Position numbers and translations under genes: made by a program
Assembly (NCBI GenBank): GCA_964400655.1
Contig: CAYNVN010000017.1
Span: 1 to 61,265, forward strand
From: B16-G9 sp964400655
GTDB taxonomy: Bacteria; Bacteroidota; Bacteroidia; Bacteroidales; F082
Length of the DNA stretch: 61,265 nucleotides
Direction of reading: 5' to 3'
Shown: positions 35,188 to 43,132 of the stretch, piece by piece
Numbering within the stretch: position 1 is the stretch's first letter
Layout of the letters: each line of letters opens with the position of its first letter
The notes under the pieces: generated by a model
What the model was told of the DNA's origin: nothing
Databases searched by the model: none
What the model saw: the letters and a program-made list of their open reading frames with translations, nothing else

Positions 35188-35982
35188 TTATTTTAATTTT
35201 TGTCTTGCCTGTTCATTAATATCTTTCAGCTCTTCCAAATATTTACTATCGGGATAAAGATATTTTAAGCTGTTATATGCTTCAACTGTTTTTTCAAAAC
35301 GCTCTTTCCGCTTTGAATAGATGCTTTTTTCGGCATATTCGTAATAAGCCTTTACGGTGAGATAAAGCACCTGTTCTTTAAAATCCGTATCGGGATATTC
35401 GTCCAATAAATTCTCGAAAGAAGTAATGGCTGCCTGATATCTTTCCATTCTGTAATAGAGTTTGGCAGTGTTGAAATCTTTAAGCTCCAGTTTTGCCCTC
35501 AGTTCATCCATTAATTTGTTGGCTTCGGCTACTTTCGGACTTTTCGGATACATATCGATAAACATCTGCAACTCGGTAAGCGCAGTGTAAGTATTGGTTT
35601 GATCGAGACTGTAACGCGGTGATGCAAGGTAGTTACAATAGGCGCTTTGAAACGCACATTCCTCGGCTTTATCGCCCCTCGGGTACATCTGCATATATTG
35701 TTTGTAATAGTAGCTTGCGATTTCGTAATCGTTTGTATTAAAATAGCATTGGGCCGTGTAATAGGTAAGTTGTTCGCCTTTTTCGGTTCCTCTGTATATT
35801 GCCCTCAAAATATCAAAGAACTGTAAAGCCTTGGTATAGTCCCCTTTTTCGTACAGATCCACACCGGTTTCATACTTCAGGTCGTTATTGCCGCTTTTTA
35901 AAGCCTTTTGATATTTGCTACACCCAAAGCTAAAAACCAGTAAACCAACTATTAATGTTATAAATGTTGTTTTTTTAAACAT
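35188..35982 (-). CDS. bamD: Outer-membrane assembly lipoprotein BamD
   Basis: From the ATG at 35982 the protein has 264 residues. A lipoprotein signal ends at FSFGC, followed by four to five TPR-like helical repeats: YEKGDYTKALQFFDILR, TAQCYFNTNDYEIASYYYKQYMQMYP, TALTELQMFIDMYP and YQAAITSFENLLDEYPD. BamD (YfiO) takes part in beta-barrel insertion at the outer membrane. Its promoter has a -7 element that ends 4 bp before this ATG, so the upstream in-frame Met at 36015 is excluded and the mRNA is nearly leaderless. First gene of the bamD-rpoZ-coaBC-porD operon. Confidence 0.93.
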   Translation of the reverse strand: MFKKTTFITLIVGLLVFSFGCSKYQKALKSGNNDLKYETGVDLYEKGDYTKALQFFDILRAIYRGTEKGEQLTYYTAQCYFNTNDYEIASYYYKQYMQMYPRGDKAEECAFQSAYCNYLASPRYSLDQTNTYTALTELQMFIDMYPKSPKVAEANKLMDELRAKLELKDFNTAKLYYRMERYQAAITSFENLLDEYPDTDFKEQVLYLTVKAYYEYAEKSIYSKRKERFEKTVEAYNSLKYLYPDSKYLEELKDINEQARQKLK

Positions 35983-35986
35983 TGCG

Positions 35987-36016
35987 CAAAAGTAACATAA
36001 ATTATTGAAATGCAAA
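35987..36016 (-). promoter_or_regulatory. bamD promoter: TTTG -33, TACTTTTG -7
   Basis: On the minus strand TTTG (36016-36013) and TACTTTTG (35994-35987) are 18 bp apart, near the consensus spacing. The -7 element ends 4 bp from the bamD ATG. Confidence 0.75.
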
Positions 36017-36049
36017 CGTAATAATATTGCTTATAGTATATATTTGTTG

Positions 36050-36560
36050 GGGTGAGGTTTGGAGTGTCTGGAGTGCGCTAGAGTTTGAAGTGCCTAAAGT
36101 GCGCTAGAGTTTGGAGTACTTGGAGTAAATTCCAAATTTCAAGCATCAAATCATAAACCTGCCCGTCCGGCAGGCGGGTAATTTCCAAATACTAAAAATA
36201 AACAAATCCAAAACTACGTCGTTCACTCTAATCAAGTCGTCATTTCGACGACGAAGGAGGAGACCTGCCCGAATGCATAAGCAGGCGGGCCTGCCCTGCC
36301 GGCAGGCGGGAATCCCCTATCTTGAATGACTGAACTCTCTTTTGTTTTAGGGGCAGGCAGGTACTCAGGAGACCCCTCAGTCGTGCCTCCTTCGGGATGA
36401 CGTTGGGGCTTGCAGGTGGTGCAGGCCCGCCTGCCGGACGGGCAGGCAAATCAAAAATCAAAGAGCCTAATGTATTTTGAAGTTTGAAGTGCCTGGAGTA
36501 AATCCCAAATATCAAACCTGATTACCGTTTTTGTAAATCTGAAAAATATCTGTTGTTAAT
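36050..36560. repeat. Composite intergenic repeat, copy C
   Basis: This gap between bamD and the divergent response-regulator gene holds no gene. It starts with the left flank (GGAGTGCGCTAGAGTTTG, TTTGGAGTACTTGGAGTAAAT), followed by a TGCCCGTCCGGCAGGCGGG palindrome at 36158-36178, AATTTCCAAATACTAAAAA, and the 163-bp module at 36239-36401. A further palindrome at 36423-36447 and more TTTGAAGTGCCTGGAG-like sequence follow. It lacks the octamer and heptamer tails seen in copies A, B and D. Confidence 0.85.
36239..36401 (+). repeat. Inverted-repeat module, copy C (163 bp)
   Basis: It begins GTCATTTCGACGACGAAGG and ends CCTCCTTCGGGATGAC. Palindrome site 1 (36264-36310) is filled with two units, as in copy A; site 2 is empty, with GGAGACCCCTCAGTCGTGCC uninterrupted. 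Confidence 0.85.
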
Positions 36561-36681
36561 ATTTCTCTTATACATATATACATTAATTACGGGTTTTGTT
36601 GCTTGGCAATAAAACTATTCTAATAATGCAACAAAAAATATGTTTTATCCGGAATGGATATTTTTCGGATTTTAAATTTGC

Positions 36682-36689
36682 TATTTTTG
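36682..36689 (+). promoter_or_regulatory. -7 element TATTTTTG for the NtrC-like regulator
   Basis: A TAnnTTTG match lies 17 bp before the ATG at 36707 and lies inside the longer open frame, which argues for the shorter protein. Confidence 0.6.
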
Positions 36690-36706
36690 AACCAAATAAA
36701 CGAAAT

Positions 36707-37873
36707 ATGGCAAAAATATTAGTGGTTGACGACGAAGTGAGCATCAGGCGTGCGTTGAAGAATATTCTTGAAAACGAAAATTATAGTGTTGACCTTGCCG
36801 AAAACGGCGAGCAGGCACTGGAAATGACATCTGCTGAAAGCTATGATGTTATTTTGCTTGATATTAAAATGCCCGGGATGGACGGGATGGAGGTGCTTGA
36901 TAAGTTGATGGAAACCACCGAAACACCGGTGATTATGATTTCGGGACACGGTACCATTGAAACTGCCGTGGAAGCCATTAAAAAAGGAGCATACGATTTT
37001 ATTGTAAAACCGCCCGACCTTAACCGGCTTTTGGTGATGTTGCGTAATGCCATCGATAAAAAAGATTTGGTGGTTAAAACACGACAGTTGAAAAAAGAGG
37101 TGGATAAAAAGTATGAAATAGTTGGCGAATCGCCTGCTATTGTTCAGGTAAAACAGATGATTGCCAAAGTTGCCCCCACCCATGCCCGTGTGCTGATTAC
37201 GGGCGAAAACGGAACGGGTAAGGAGTTGGTTGCCCGTCAGATACATGAGCAAAGCAACAGGGCACATGCTCCGTTTGTTGAGGTAAATTGTGCCGCCATC
37301 CCTTCGGAACTTATCGAAAGTCAGTTGTTCGGACACGAGAAGGGTTCGTTTACTTCGGCTCATAAAATGCGCAAAGGCGATTTTGAACTGGCTCACGGCG
37401 GTACGCTCTTTTTAGATGAGATAGGTGATATGAGCCTGTCGGCACAGGCCAAGGTGTTACGGGCTTTGCAGGAGAACAAAATTACCAGAGTGGGCGGCGA
37501 AAAAGAGATTCCGGTTGATGTGCGTATTATTGCAGCTACCAATAAAGACCTGAAAACAGCCATTCAAAAAGGTGATTTCAGAGAAGACCTCTACCACAGG
37601 TTAAGTGTTATTATTGTTGAGGTTCCTCCGTTGCGCGAACGTCAGGAAGATGTGGCACTGTTGTCGAAACATTTTATCGAAGAGATAAGCCTTGAACAGG
37701 GTAAGGCTCCGTTAAACATTACCGACGAAGCATTGGAGATGCTTAAAGGTTTTTACTGGAGCGGTAACATCAGGGAACTGCACAATGTGATGGAGCGTTT
37801 GGTTATTTTATGTGATAATGAGATTGGCGGCGATGATGTGGAGCGGTTTGTTAAACCTTTAATGTTGAGTTAA
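36707..37873 (+). CDS. NtrC-family response regulator without a DNA-binding domain
   Basis: The 388-residue protein begins at MAKILVVDDE (ATG at 36707). It has a receiver domain (phospho-acceptor Asp52, Lys101) and a sigma-54-type AAA+ domain with Walker A GENGTGKE (166-173), Walker B GGTLFLDEIGD (231-241), and the sensor/arginine segment REDLYHRLSVI. Two points are unusual: the sigma-54-contacting GAFTGA loop reads GSFTSA (213-218), and the protein stops right after the AAA+ lid, so there is no Fis-type HTH. It may act without DNA binding or form mixed oligomers. It diverges from bamD across repeat copy C. Confidence 0.88.
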   Translation: MAKILVVDDEVSIRRALKNILENENYSVDLAENGEQALEMTSAESYDVILLDIKMPGMDGMEVLDKLMETTETPVIMISGHGTIETAVEAIKKGAYDFIVKPPDLNRLLVMLRNAIDKKDLVVKTRQLKKEVDKKYEIVGESPAIVQVKQMIAKVAPTHARVLITGENGTGKELVARQIHEQSNRAHAPFVEVNCAAIPSELIESQLFGHEKGSFTSAHKMRKGDFELAHGGTLFLDEIGDMSLSAQAKVLRALQENKITRVGGEKEIPVDVRIIAATNKDLKTAIQKGDFREDLYHRLSVIIVEVPPLRERQEDVALLSKHFIEEISLEQGKAPLNITDEALEMLKGFYWSGNIRELHNVMERLVILCDNEIGGDDVERFVKPLMLS

Positions 37874-37904
37874 CGGGGTAGCCCTTTGGAGTTTTTTTGA
37901 ACCG

Positions 37905-38225
37905 TTACTTTTTTCCGGCAATTAACCCGTACGAGTGGTCAATCAGCTCTTTAATCAGCGATTCGGGCAGCGATTGGTTATAAATTACCGTATTCCAGTG
38001 CTTTTTATTCATATGGTAACCCGGCAATATTTCGGGGTGGTGTTCTCGTAATTCAACGGCTCTTTCGGGATCGCATTTTAAATTTATTTTACTGCCGTCT
38101 TCAAGGCTCAAAAGGGCAAACATTTTTCCGTTTACTTTAAAAACAAGGGTTTCTTTATCAAACGGAAACGATTCTTCCGCACCGGGTTTGTTTAAGCAAT
38201 GGTTTCGTACCTCTTCAATATTCAT
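37905..38225 (-). CDS. MmcQ/YjbR-family protein
   Basis: The 106-residue protein matches the MmcQ/YjbR fold (DNA-binding-like cyclophilin-unrelated family): HCLNKPGAEESFPFDKETLVFKV, INLKCDPERAVELREHH and GYHMNKKHWNTV. Function is not established beyond a weak link to quorum-sensing-era names. The length is typical. It converges with the NtrC-like gene and diverges from the DUF3667 gene. Confidence 0.85.
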   Translation of the reverse strand: MNIEEVRNHCLNKPGAEESFPFDKETLVFKVNGKMFALLSLEDGSKINLKCDPERAVELREHHPEILPGYHMNKKHWNTVIYNQSLPESLIKELIDHSYGLIAGKK

Positions 38226-38311
38226 AACAAACGACTTAGTTTTACGGGTAAAATTAAGGGAATATTTTAAAAAGGTTAAATTTATTATCTTCGTTGTTGA
38301 TTTTAATATTA

Positions 38312-39184
38312 ATGATGACGGAAACGAATAAAAGCAGGTGCCTTAATTGTGGCGGGGAGTTTGACAAAAGTTTTAAATTTTGCCCTTATTGCGGACAGGA
38401 GAACCGTGAGCTGGAACTCGGGTTTAAACATATCCTCGGCGAGTTTTTGTCGGCCAACTTTAATATCGACTCAAAGTTTTTTATAACAATTAAAAAGCTT
38501 CTTTTTTCTCCCGCTTTGCTGACCAGCGAGTATTTAAAAGGAAAGCACAAAAAGTTTGTTTCACCCATCAGGATTTATCTGATCATAAGCCTGGTTTACT
38601 TTTTTACTTTGTCGGTTACAGATACCATGAGTTTTATTGACATAAGCAGCGATAATTCTGCAACCGAACAATATGACGAAGGGTTTATGGAAACACTTTC
38701 CGATAGTTTGGCGGCAGCAAAACAAGAGCCTGCCAAAGCAAAAAGTGCATTTAAGAAATATGTAATTAATAAGTTGGAGCAGCTTAATACCAGGCAGGGA
38801 AAATCGGCGTTTTTAAGTTCAGTTCGCGAAAACGTTTCAAAAGGGATGTTTCTTTTAATGCCGGTTACGGCTTTTGTGTTTTTCCTGTTTTTCAGAAAAC
38901 GGCACTATTATTACGAGCATCTGATTTTTGTGGTGCATCTGCAATCGGTTTTGTTTGTCGTTTTTACCTTTTTTATTTTGGTTCATCTTGTGTCAGATGC
39001 TGATATTGTGTATTTGACCGAAACAGTACTGTTGATTACACTGGTTTATTTATGGATTAAAAGGTTTTATCATACCACTGTTGCCGGTACCATTTGGCGA
39101 ATGACGGGAATTTTGATTATAATGGGAGTTTTACTCTTTTTCTTTGTCGTTTTAATAACGATCGTGTCATTATTGCTTTATTGA
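38312..39184 (+). CDS. DUF3667 membrane protein with N-terminal zinc ribbon
   Basis: The 290-residue protein begins with a CxxC ... CxxC zinc ribbon (CLNCGGEFDKSFKFCPYCGQ). The DUF3667 segment follows (FKHILGEFLSANFNIDSKFF and SPIRIYLIISLVYFF). It has about five membrane helices toward the C-terminus. The upstream in-frame TTG at 38294 gives only LILIL-like residues, and the ATG at 38312 (or 38315) is preferred. Role unknown; zinc ribbon plus membrane suggests a membrane-anchored sensor or scaffold, by inference only. Confidence 0.8.
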   Translation: MMTETNKSRCLNCGGEFDKSFKFCPYCGQENRELELGFKHILGEFLSANFNIDSKFFITIKKLLFSPALLTSEYLKGKHKKFVSPIRIYLIISLVYFFTLSVTDTMSFIDISSDNSATEQYDEGFMETLSDSLAAAKQEPAKAKSAFKKYVINKLEQLNTRQGKSAFLSSVRENVSKGMFLLMPVTAFVFFLFFRKRHYYYEHLIFVVHLQSVLFVVFTFFILVHLVSDADIVYLTETVLLITLVYLWIKRFYHTTVAGTIWRMTGILIIMGVLLFFFVVLITIVSLLLY

Positions 39185-39196
39185 AAACACAAAAAA

Positions 39197-39236
39197 ATCC
39201 GTAATCTGCCTGCGGTTAAACAGGAAGATTACGGAT
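39197..39236 (-). terminator. Intrinsic terminator of the ammonium-channel gene
   Basis: ATCCGTAATCT pairs with AGATTACGGAT around an 18-nt loop. On the minus strand the stem is followed by a run of seven T's, as expected after the gene at 39275-40432. Confidence 0.8.
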
Positions 39237-39274
39237 GGGTTAAGGTTAATCAGAGGAAATTGTTTAAAACACTG

Positions 39275-40432
39275 TTAGTCGGCATCTTCAAATTCGGCGG
39301 CATCATCGTAAAGCAATTCCTGTTTGCCGAACAACGATACAATCTTACCCGAGATTAATCCTGCAACTACGGCAATGGCAATGGTAATGCCGATACCTTT
39401 TAACTGTGAGCCGGTATTTAATCCGTCAACAACAAAAATTGCCGCCAGTCCGCCGAAAATACCGGGTATTCCGTGTAAGTTCGATACGCCGCACGAGTCA
39501 ACAATCTTATGAAATTTTTCCTGTTTTTCCTGAAGTACGGCAAAGCCAAAGGTTGAAATGGCACCGGCAATAAGTCCGATGACCATTGCCTGGGTGTGTG
39601 TTGCGTGGTCGAATGTTGAACCTATGGCAACACCGCCGGCAAGGGCTGCGTTGGCAATGTCGGCCGCTCCTATTTTTCCTCTCAGGTAAACCGAAGCAAA
39701 ATAGGTTGCAAGGGTTGAACCCGATAATGCAAGAAACACGTTTACCACCGAAGCGGGAATCATTTCAACCGGTACCAGTGCCGAGCAGAAACTGGGCCAG
39801 AAAACCCACAATACCATACTGCCCAGTAACGAAAACCTGTCGGAAACAGCATCGGATAAAATAGCGGTTTCCCGTGCTTTTCGGGTGGTTAGCGAAATGG
39901 CGGCAGAAATGCCGAACAGTGCACCGAAGGCATGAATTACGATTGAGCCGCCTGTGTCGGCAACGGTTCCTACAAAATTAAAATAGTCGTCAACCACCAC
40001 CAGTTCGTTAAAAATATAAAAGGGGATAAACAACAATCCCAAAATGATGTATTGATACATTTTAATTCTTCCCAGCAATGCGCCTGCGGCAATAAGCAAA
40101 CTGGCAGCACCGAATTCGGCAAGAATAAACTGTTCGATTTCGCCTTTTGCTTCGAAAATTCCAAGGCTTTTTACGGCAAGATACATAGGCAGCGATACGC
40201 TAACCAGCAGAAAGGTAGCCGTAATGGCCGAGCGGCCGTATTTTTTAACAAATACCATTAAAAATCCGAAACCGATTAAAAGCATGGCCATTATATGGAT
40301 GGCTCTGTTGTATGCCTGCACTTCAAGTATCGACGATACGACACTGTTACCGGCTTCGCCGGCATAGGCACCGGCAGCTGATCCCATTAACAGAACAGCT
40401 GTTGCAATAAATTTTGTAAACTGTTTTTTCAT
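39275..40432 (-). CDS. Rh-type ammonium transporter
   Basis: The 385-residue protein (start ATG 40432; the ATG at 40516 would be 28 residues further out and outside the signal) has a cleavable-looking signal (FIATAVLLMGSAAGAYA) and 11 predicted helices. The pore His pair lies in IVIHAFGALFGIS and TFDHATHTQ, and GVSNLHGIPGIFGG is the Rh/Amt signature with the Rh-style form. It conducts NH3/NH4+. No glnK gene is adjacent, as is usual for Rh-type channels. An intrinsic terminator follows. Confidence 0.85.
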   Translation of the reverse strand: MKKQFTKFIATAVLLMGSAAGAYAGEAGNSVVSSILEVQAYNRAIHIMAMLLIGFGFLMVFVKKYGRSAITATFLLVSVSLPMYLAVKSLGIFEAKGEIEQFILAEFGAASLLIAAGALLGRIKMYQYIILGLLFIPFYIFNELVVVDDYFNFVGTVADTGGSIVIHAFGALFGISAAISLTTRKARETAILSDAVSDRFSLLGSMVLWVFWPSFCSALVPVEMIPASVVNVFLALSGSTLATYFASVYLRGKIGAADIANAALAGGVAIGSTFDHATHTQAMVIGLIAGAISTFGFAVLQEKQEKFHKIVDSCGVSNLHGIPGIFGGLAAIFVVDGLNTGSQLKGIGITIAIAVVAGLISGKIVSLFGKQELLYDDAAEFEDAD

Positions 40433-40635
40433 AATTTTTTCAGGGTTAATAATGAGCGCCAAAATTAGTTTATTACCGGTGCCGGCATAATATTTAAGCC
40501 GGAAAGATATGTTCAATTGTTAGTTTATAAACAGTAAAAATTACAAAAAAATAACGACTGCAAACCGGAGGTATCATATACAAATACCCTTATCCGATTT
40601 GCAATCGTTATTTAACGAAATGCAATGTTAATGCA

Positions 40636-41817
40636 CTATGCGAATGAAAGAGCGTGTTCTAAATCGGCAATGATATCTTCGGCATCTTCAATACCAACCG
40701 ACAAGCGCACCAGACCGTCGGAAATTCCGGCACTCTCTTTGGCTTCTTTCGAGAGTTTTGAGTGGGTCATGGAAGCGGGGTGCTGAATAAGGGTTTCGAT
40801 ACCTCCCAGCGATACTGCCAGCGCGGCAAGATGAACATTGTCCATAACCTTTTTACCGGATTCCAGTCCGCCTTTAACACCAAACGATATCATGGCTCCG
40901 GGGCCTTTCATCTGTTTTTTAGCCAGTTCGTATTGAGGATGAGATTCCAGTCCGGGGTACAAAATCCATTCAACTTTAGGATGTTTGCTAAGAAAATCGG
41001 CAACTTTTATGGCGTTTTCCTGTGCCCGTTCAATACGGATGGCAAGTGTTTTAAGTCCGCGACGTGTGAGCCAGGCCTGATGCGGGTCCATATTGAATCC
41101 CATATTGGTCATTACATATTTTAATTCCGCATACAGTTGGGCATCTTTGGCAACAACCATACCGCCTACAATATCGGCATGTCCGTTGATGAATTTGGTC
41201 ATCGAGTGGAGAACAATATCGGCACCGAAATCAAGAGGCTTTTGCAAATAGGGGCTGCAAAATGTGTTGTCAACACAAATTTTAATGTTGTGCTTGTGGG
41301 CAATTGCCACGGCTCCTTCCAAATCGGTGATGCCGATGGTGGGATTTGCCGGGGTTTCAAGATATAGCAATTTGGTATTGGGTTTAATGGCTTTTTCGAT
41401 GTTATCCAGATTGGTACAATCAACAAAAGTTGATTCGATGCCGTACTTGGGATACTGTTTTTCCATAATGCCTCGTGAGGGGCCGTAAACCGCATTGTGG
41501 CTGATTACATGATCGCCTTGTCCCAAAAGGGTGAGGTAAACCGTGTTAACGGCGGCCATACCCGAAGCTACTGCCAGCCCGCCAAAACCGTTTTCCAGCT
41601 CTGCCACTGCTTTTTCCAGCTCTTCGATGGTGGGGTTTCCAAGACGGGTGTAAATAAAACCGTCCTCTTCGCCCGAAAAACAGGCTGCACCATGATCGGC
41701 GTTTCTGAATTTAAAAGTAGATGTTTGATAGATGGGGCCTACCACGCTGCCTTTGGCATCCTCGTATGCACCTGCATGTATCAGTTTGGAATTGAATCCC
41801 TGATTTTTTGTATCCAT
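40636..41817 (-). CDS. Trans-sulfuration PLP enzyme, methionine gamma-lyase-like
   Basis: The 393-residue protein belongs to the Cys/Met metabolism PLP family. Motifs include YQTSTFKF, the substrate-phosphate YTRLGNPT, SGMAAVNTVYL, ETPANPTIGITDL, DNTFCSPYLQ and the Schiff-base lysine in HSMTKFINGHADIVGG. Overall length and start suggest methionine gamma-lyase. However the position of the MGL-specific Cys reads AVYGPSRGI, so specificity could be cystathionine gamma-lyase/synthase. It is 60 bp downstream of the NifX-like gene. Confidence 0.85.
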   Translation of the reverse strand: MDTKNQGFNSKLIHAGAYEDAKGSVVGPIYQTSTFKFRNADHGAACFSGEEDGFIYTRLGNPTIEELEKAVAELENGFGGLAVASGMAAVNTVYLTLLGQGDHVISHNAVYGPSRGIMEKQYPKYGIESTFVDCTNLDNIEKAIKPNTKLLYLETPANPTIGITDLEGAVAIAHKHNIKICVDNTFCSPYLQKPLDFGADIVLHSMTKFINGHADIVGGMVVAKDAQLYAELKYVMTNMGFNMDPHQAWLTRRGLKTLAIRIERAQENAIKVADFLSKHPKVEWILYPGLESHPQYELAKKQMKGPGAMISFGVKGGLESGKKVMDNVHLAALAVSLGGIETLIQHPASMTHSKLSKEAKESAGISDGLVRLSVGIEDAEDIIADLEHALSFA

Positions 41818-41879
41818 TTTATTATTGTTTTTAAGGTTTTACCCGGTTATTTATATGTTCGATATCTTTTTTTGTTGTG

Positions 41880-42218
41880 TTAATGATGACAATAGTTTTG
41901 TCCGAATTTCAGGTTTCCGTTAACAAAATCCATTGCCAGATTAACCGGTTCGTCAATCTCAACGCCCACATATACGTTAATGTTGTTTGAATAGAGAATT
42001 TCAACGGCTTTTGGCCCGATACCGCCTGTAAGAATGTCGGTGGTTTGCTGATTTGCCAGCCAGCGCGGAATGGAGCCTTCGGTATGTGGCGGTGGAGGAA
42101 GATGTTGTTCCCTGATAATTTTATTGTCTTCAATATCAAAAAAAACAAACTCCGGCGCATGACCGAAATGTTGCGATAATACGCCGTTATCAACAGGAAT
42201 GGCTAATCTCTTTTTCAT
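41880..42218 (-). CDS. NifX/NifB-like (dinitrogenase cofactor-binding fold) protein
   Basis: The 112-residue protein is a stand-alone member of the NifB/NifX family: RLAIPVDNGVLSQHFGHAPEF at the start, DILTGGIGPKAVEIL in the middle, and a His-rich end (NYCHH). These small proteins bind iron-sulfur or Fe-Mo precursor clusters; outside nitrogen fixation their role is unknown. It lies 6 bp after the DUF134 gene, with which it forms an operon, a common pairing. Confidence 0.88.
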   Translation of the reverse strand: MKKRLAIPVDNGVLSQHFGHAPEFVFFDIEDNKIIREQHLPPPPHTEGSIPRWLANQQTTDILTGGIGPKAVEILYSNNINVYVGVEIDEPVNLAMDFVNGNLKFGQNYCHH

Positions 42219-42224
42219 ATTGTT

Positions 42225-42854
42225 TTAATGTTTTCTTTTTTTTAAAATGTTTAAATGATGCGATGAATTTTCTCTTACCAAACGAATGTTGCACCGGGGG
42301 CAAAGGGTGCTGTTACACGGAACCCCCGGCCGGTGTGGTATTGTGTAATTGCATTTGGGACAAACACAGTTTCCCTGTTGTCCCATGCCTCTGAAATGAT
42401 GCCCTCTGCCGCCATGTCCTCTTTGAAAACCGGGAGTAAATTCGGCATCCTGAATTTCAATAATATCCTCCGAACGGCAAACGGGACAAACAACTGTATC
42501 GTCATCTTCGGGTGTGAATTTAAAAACGGTTTCACACTCTTTGCATACGTACCATTTTTCATCAAATATCACATCGCCGCCGGCAATACGAACCGGTTTG
42601 TGTTCAACCAAAGCCTTTGCAATTTTTTTGCGTGCCGAATTGTAAATACGGGTAAAGGTAGGACGTGATACTTCCAAAACCTTTGAAGCTTCCAGTTGCG
42701 ACATCTCTTTGTAGTCGGCAAGTTTCAGCGCTTCGTACTCTTCAAAAAATAGGGTGATGCTGTCGTTTGGGTCGTAGTCGCCATTTTCAGGAACAAATCC
42801 TGTTATAAAAGGTGGTTCATTTATTTTTCGATGCCTTTTGGGACGTGGTGACAT
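42225..42854 (-). CDS. DUF134 (UPF0251) HTH regulator with zinc-ribbon tail
   Basis: The 209-residue protein starts with the UPF0251 HTH domain (PRPKRHRKINEPP ... EALKLADYKEMSQLEASKVLEVSRPTFTRIYNSARKKIAKAL), which binds DNA. Then come three Cys-rich segments, CKECETVFKF, CPVCRSEDI and CPKCNYTIPHRPGVPCNSTLCPRC, that look like metal or cluster-binding ribbons. With the NifX-like partner it probably senses an iron-sulfur or metal state. The operator-like inverted repeat at 42880-42901 overlaps its promoter, so it likely controls itself. Confidence 0.88.
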   Translation of the reverse strand: MSPRPKRHRKINEPPFITGFVPENGDYDPNDSITLFFEEYEALKLADYKEMSQLEASKVLEVSRPTFTRIYNSARKKIAKALVEHKPVRIAGGDVIFDEKWYVCKECETVFKFTPEDDDTVVCPVCRSEDIIEIQDAEFTPGFQRGHGGRGHHFRGMGQQGNCVCPKCNYTIPHRPGVPCNSTLCPRCNIRLVRENSSHHLNILKKRKH

Positions 42855-42874
42855 ATTGTTTGCAAATTGGTCGG

Positions 42875-42882
42875 CAAATTTA
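42875..42882 (-). promoter_or_regulatory. -7 element TAAATTTG for the DUF134-nifX operon
   Basis: A TAnnTTTG match on the minus strand, 20 bp before the ATG at 42854. It overlaps the inverted repeat at 42880-42901 by 3 bp. Confidence 0.6.
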
Positions 42883-42901
42883 TTGAACTATTGTTCAATA
42901 A
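42880..42901. promoter_or_regulatory. Perfect inverted repeat, probable operator
   Basis: TTATTGAAC - TATT - GTTCAATAA forms a perfect 9-bp inverted repeat. It lies directly upstream of and overlapping the -7 element of the operon that encodes a DNA-binding DUF134 protein, so binding there should block transcription. That the DUF134 protein is the binder is an inference. Confidence 0.65.
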
Positions 42902-43102
42902 GCAAGCAGTGTCTGTTTTATTTTTGCAGATATGTTTTTAACAAAATTATTTCCGTTTTACTTCGCCTTCTTTTTTTGATATTTCAGGTTTGTCGGGATT
43001 GTGTTAATGATTTTGTAAATAATTTCATGTTTTTTCGGTAGAGAGGCTTTGTTGCAGATATCATATCAATCATAGGGCAACAACCGTTAACCGATTTTGT
43101 TG

Positions 43103-43110
43103 TAAATTTG
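43103..43110 (+). promoter_or_regulatory. -7 element TAAATTTG for the potassium-channel gene
   Basis: The TAnnTTTG match lies 22 bp before the ATG at 43133. The 230 bp between the operator at 42901 and this gene hold nothing else I recognise. Confidence 0.55.
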
Positions 43111-43132
43111 TGACAAATGATAAACAAACAAT

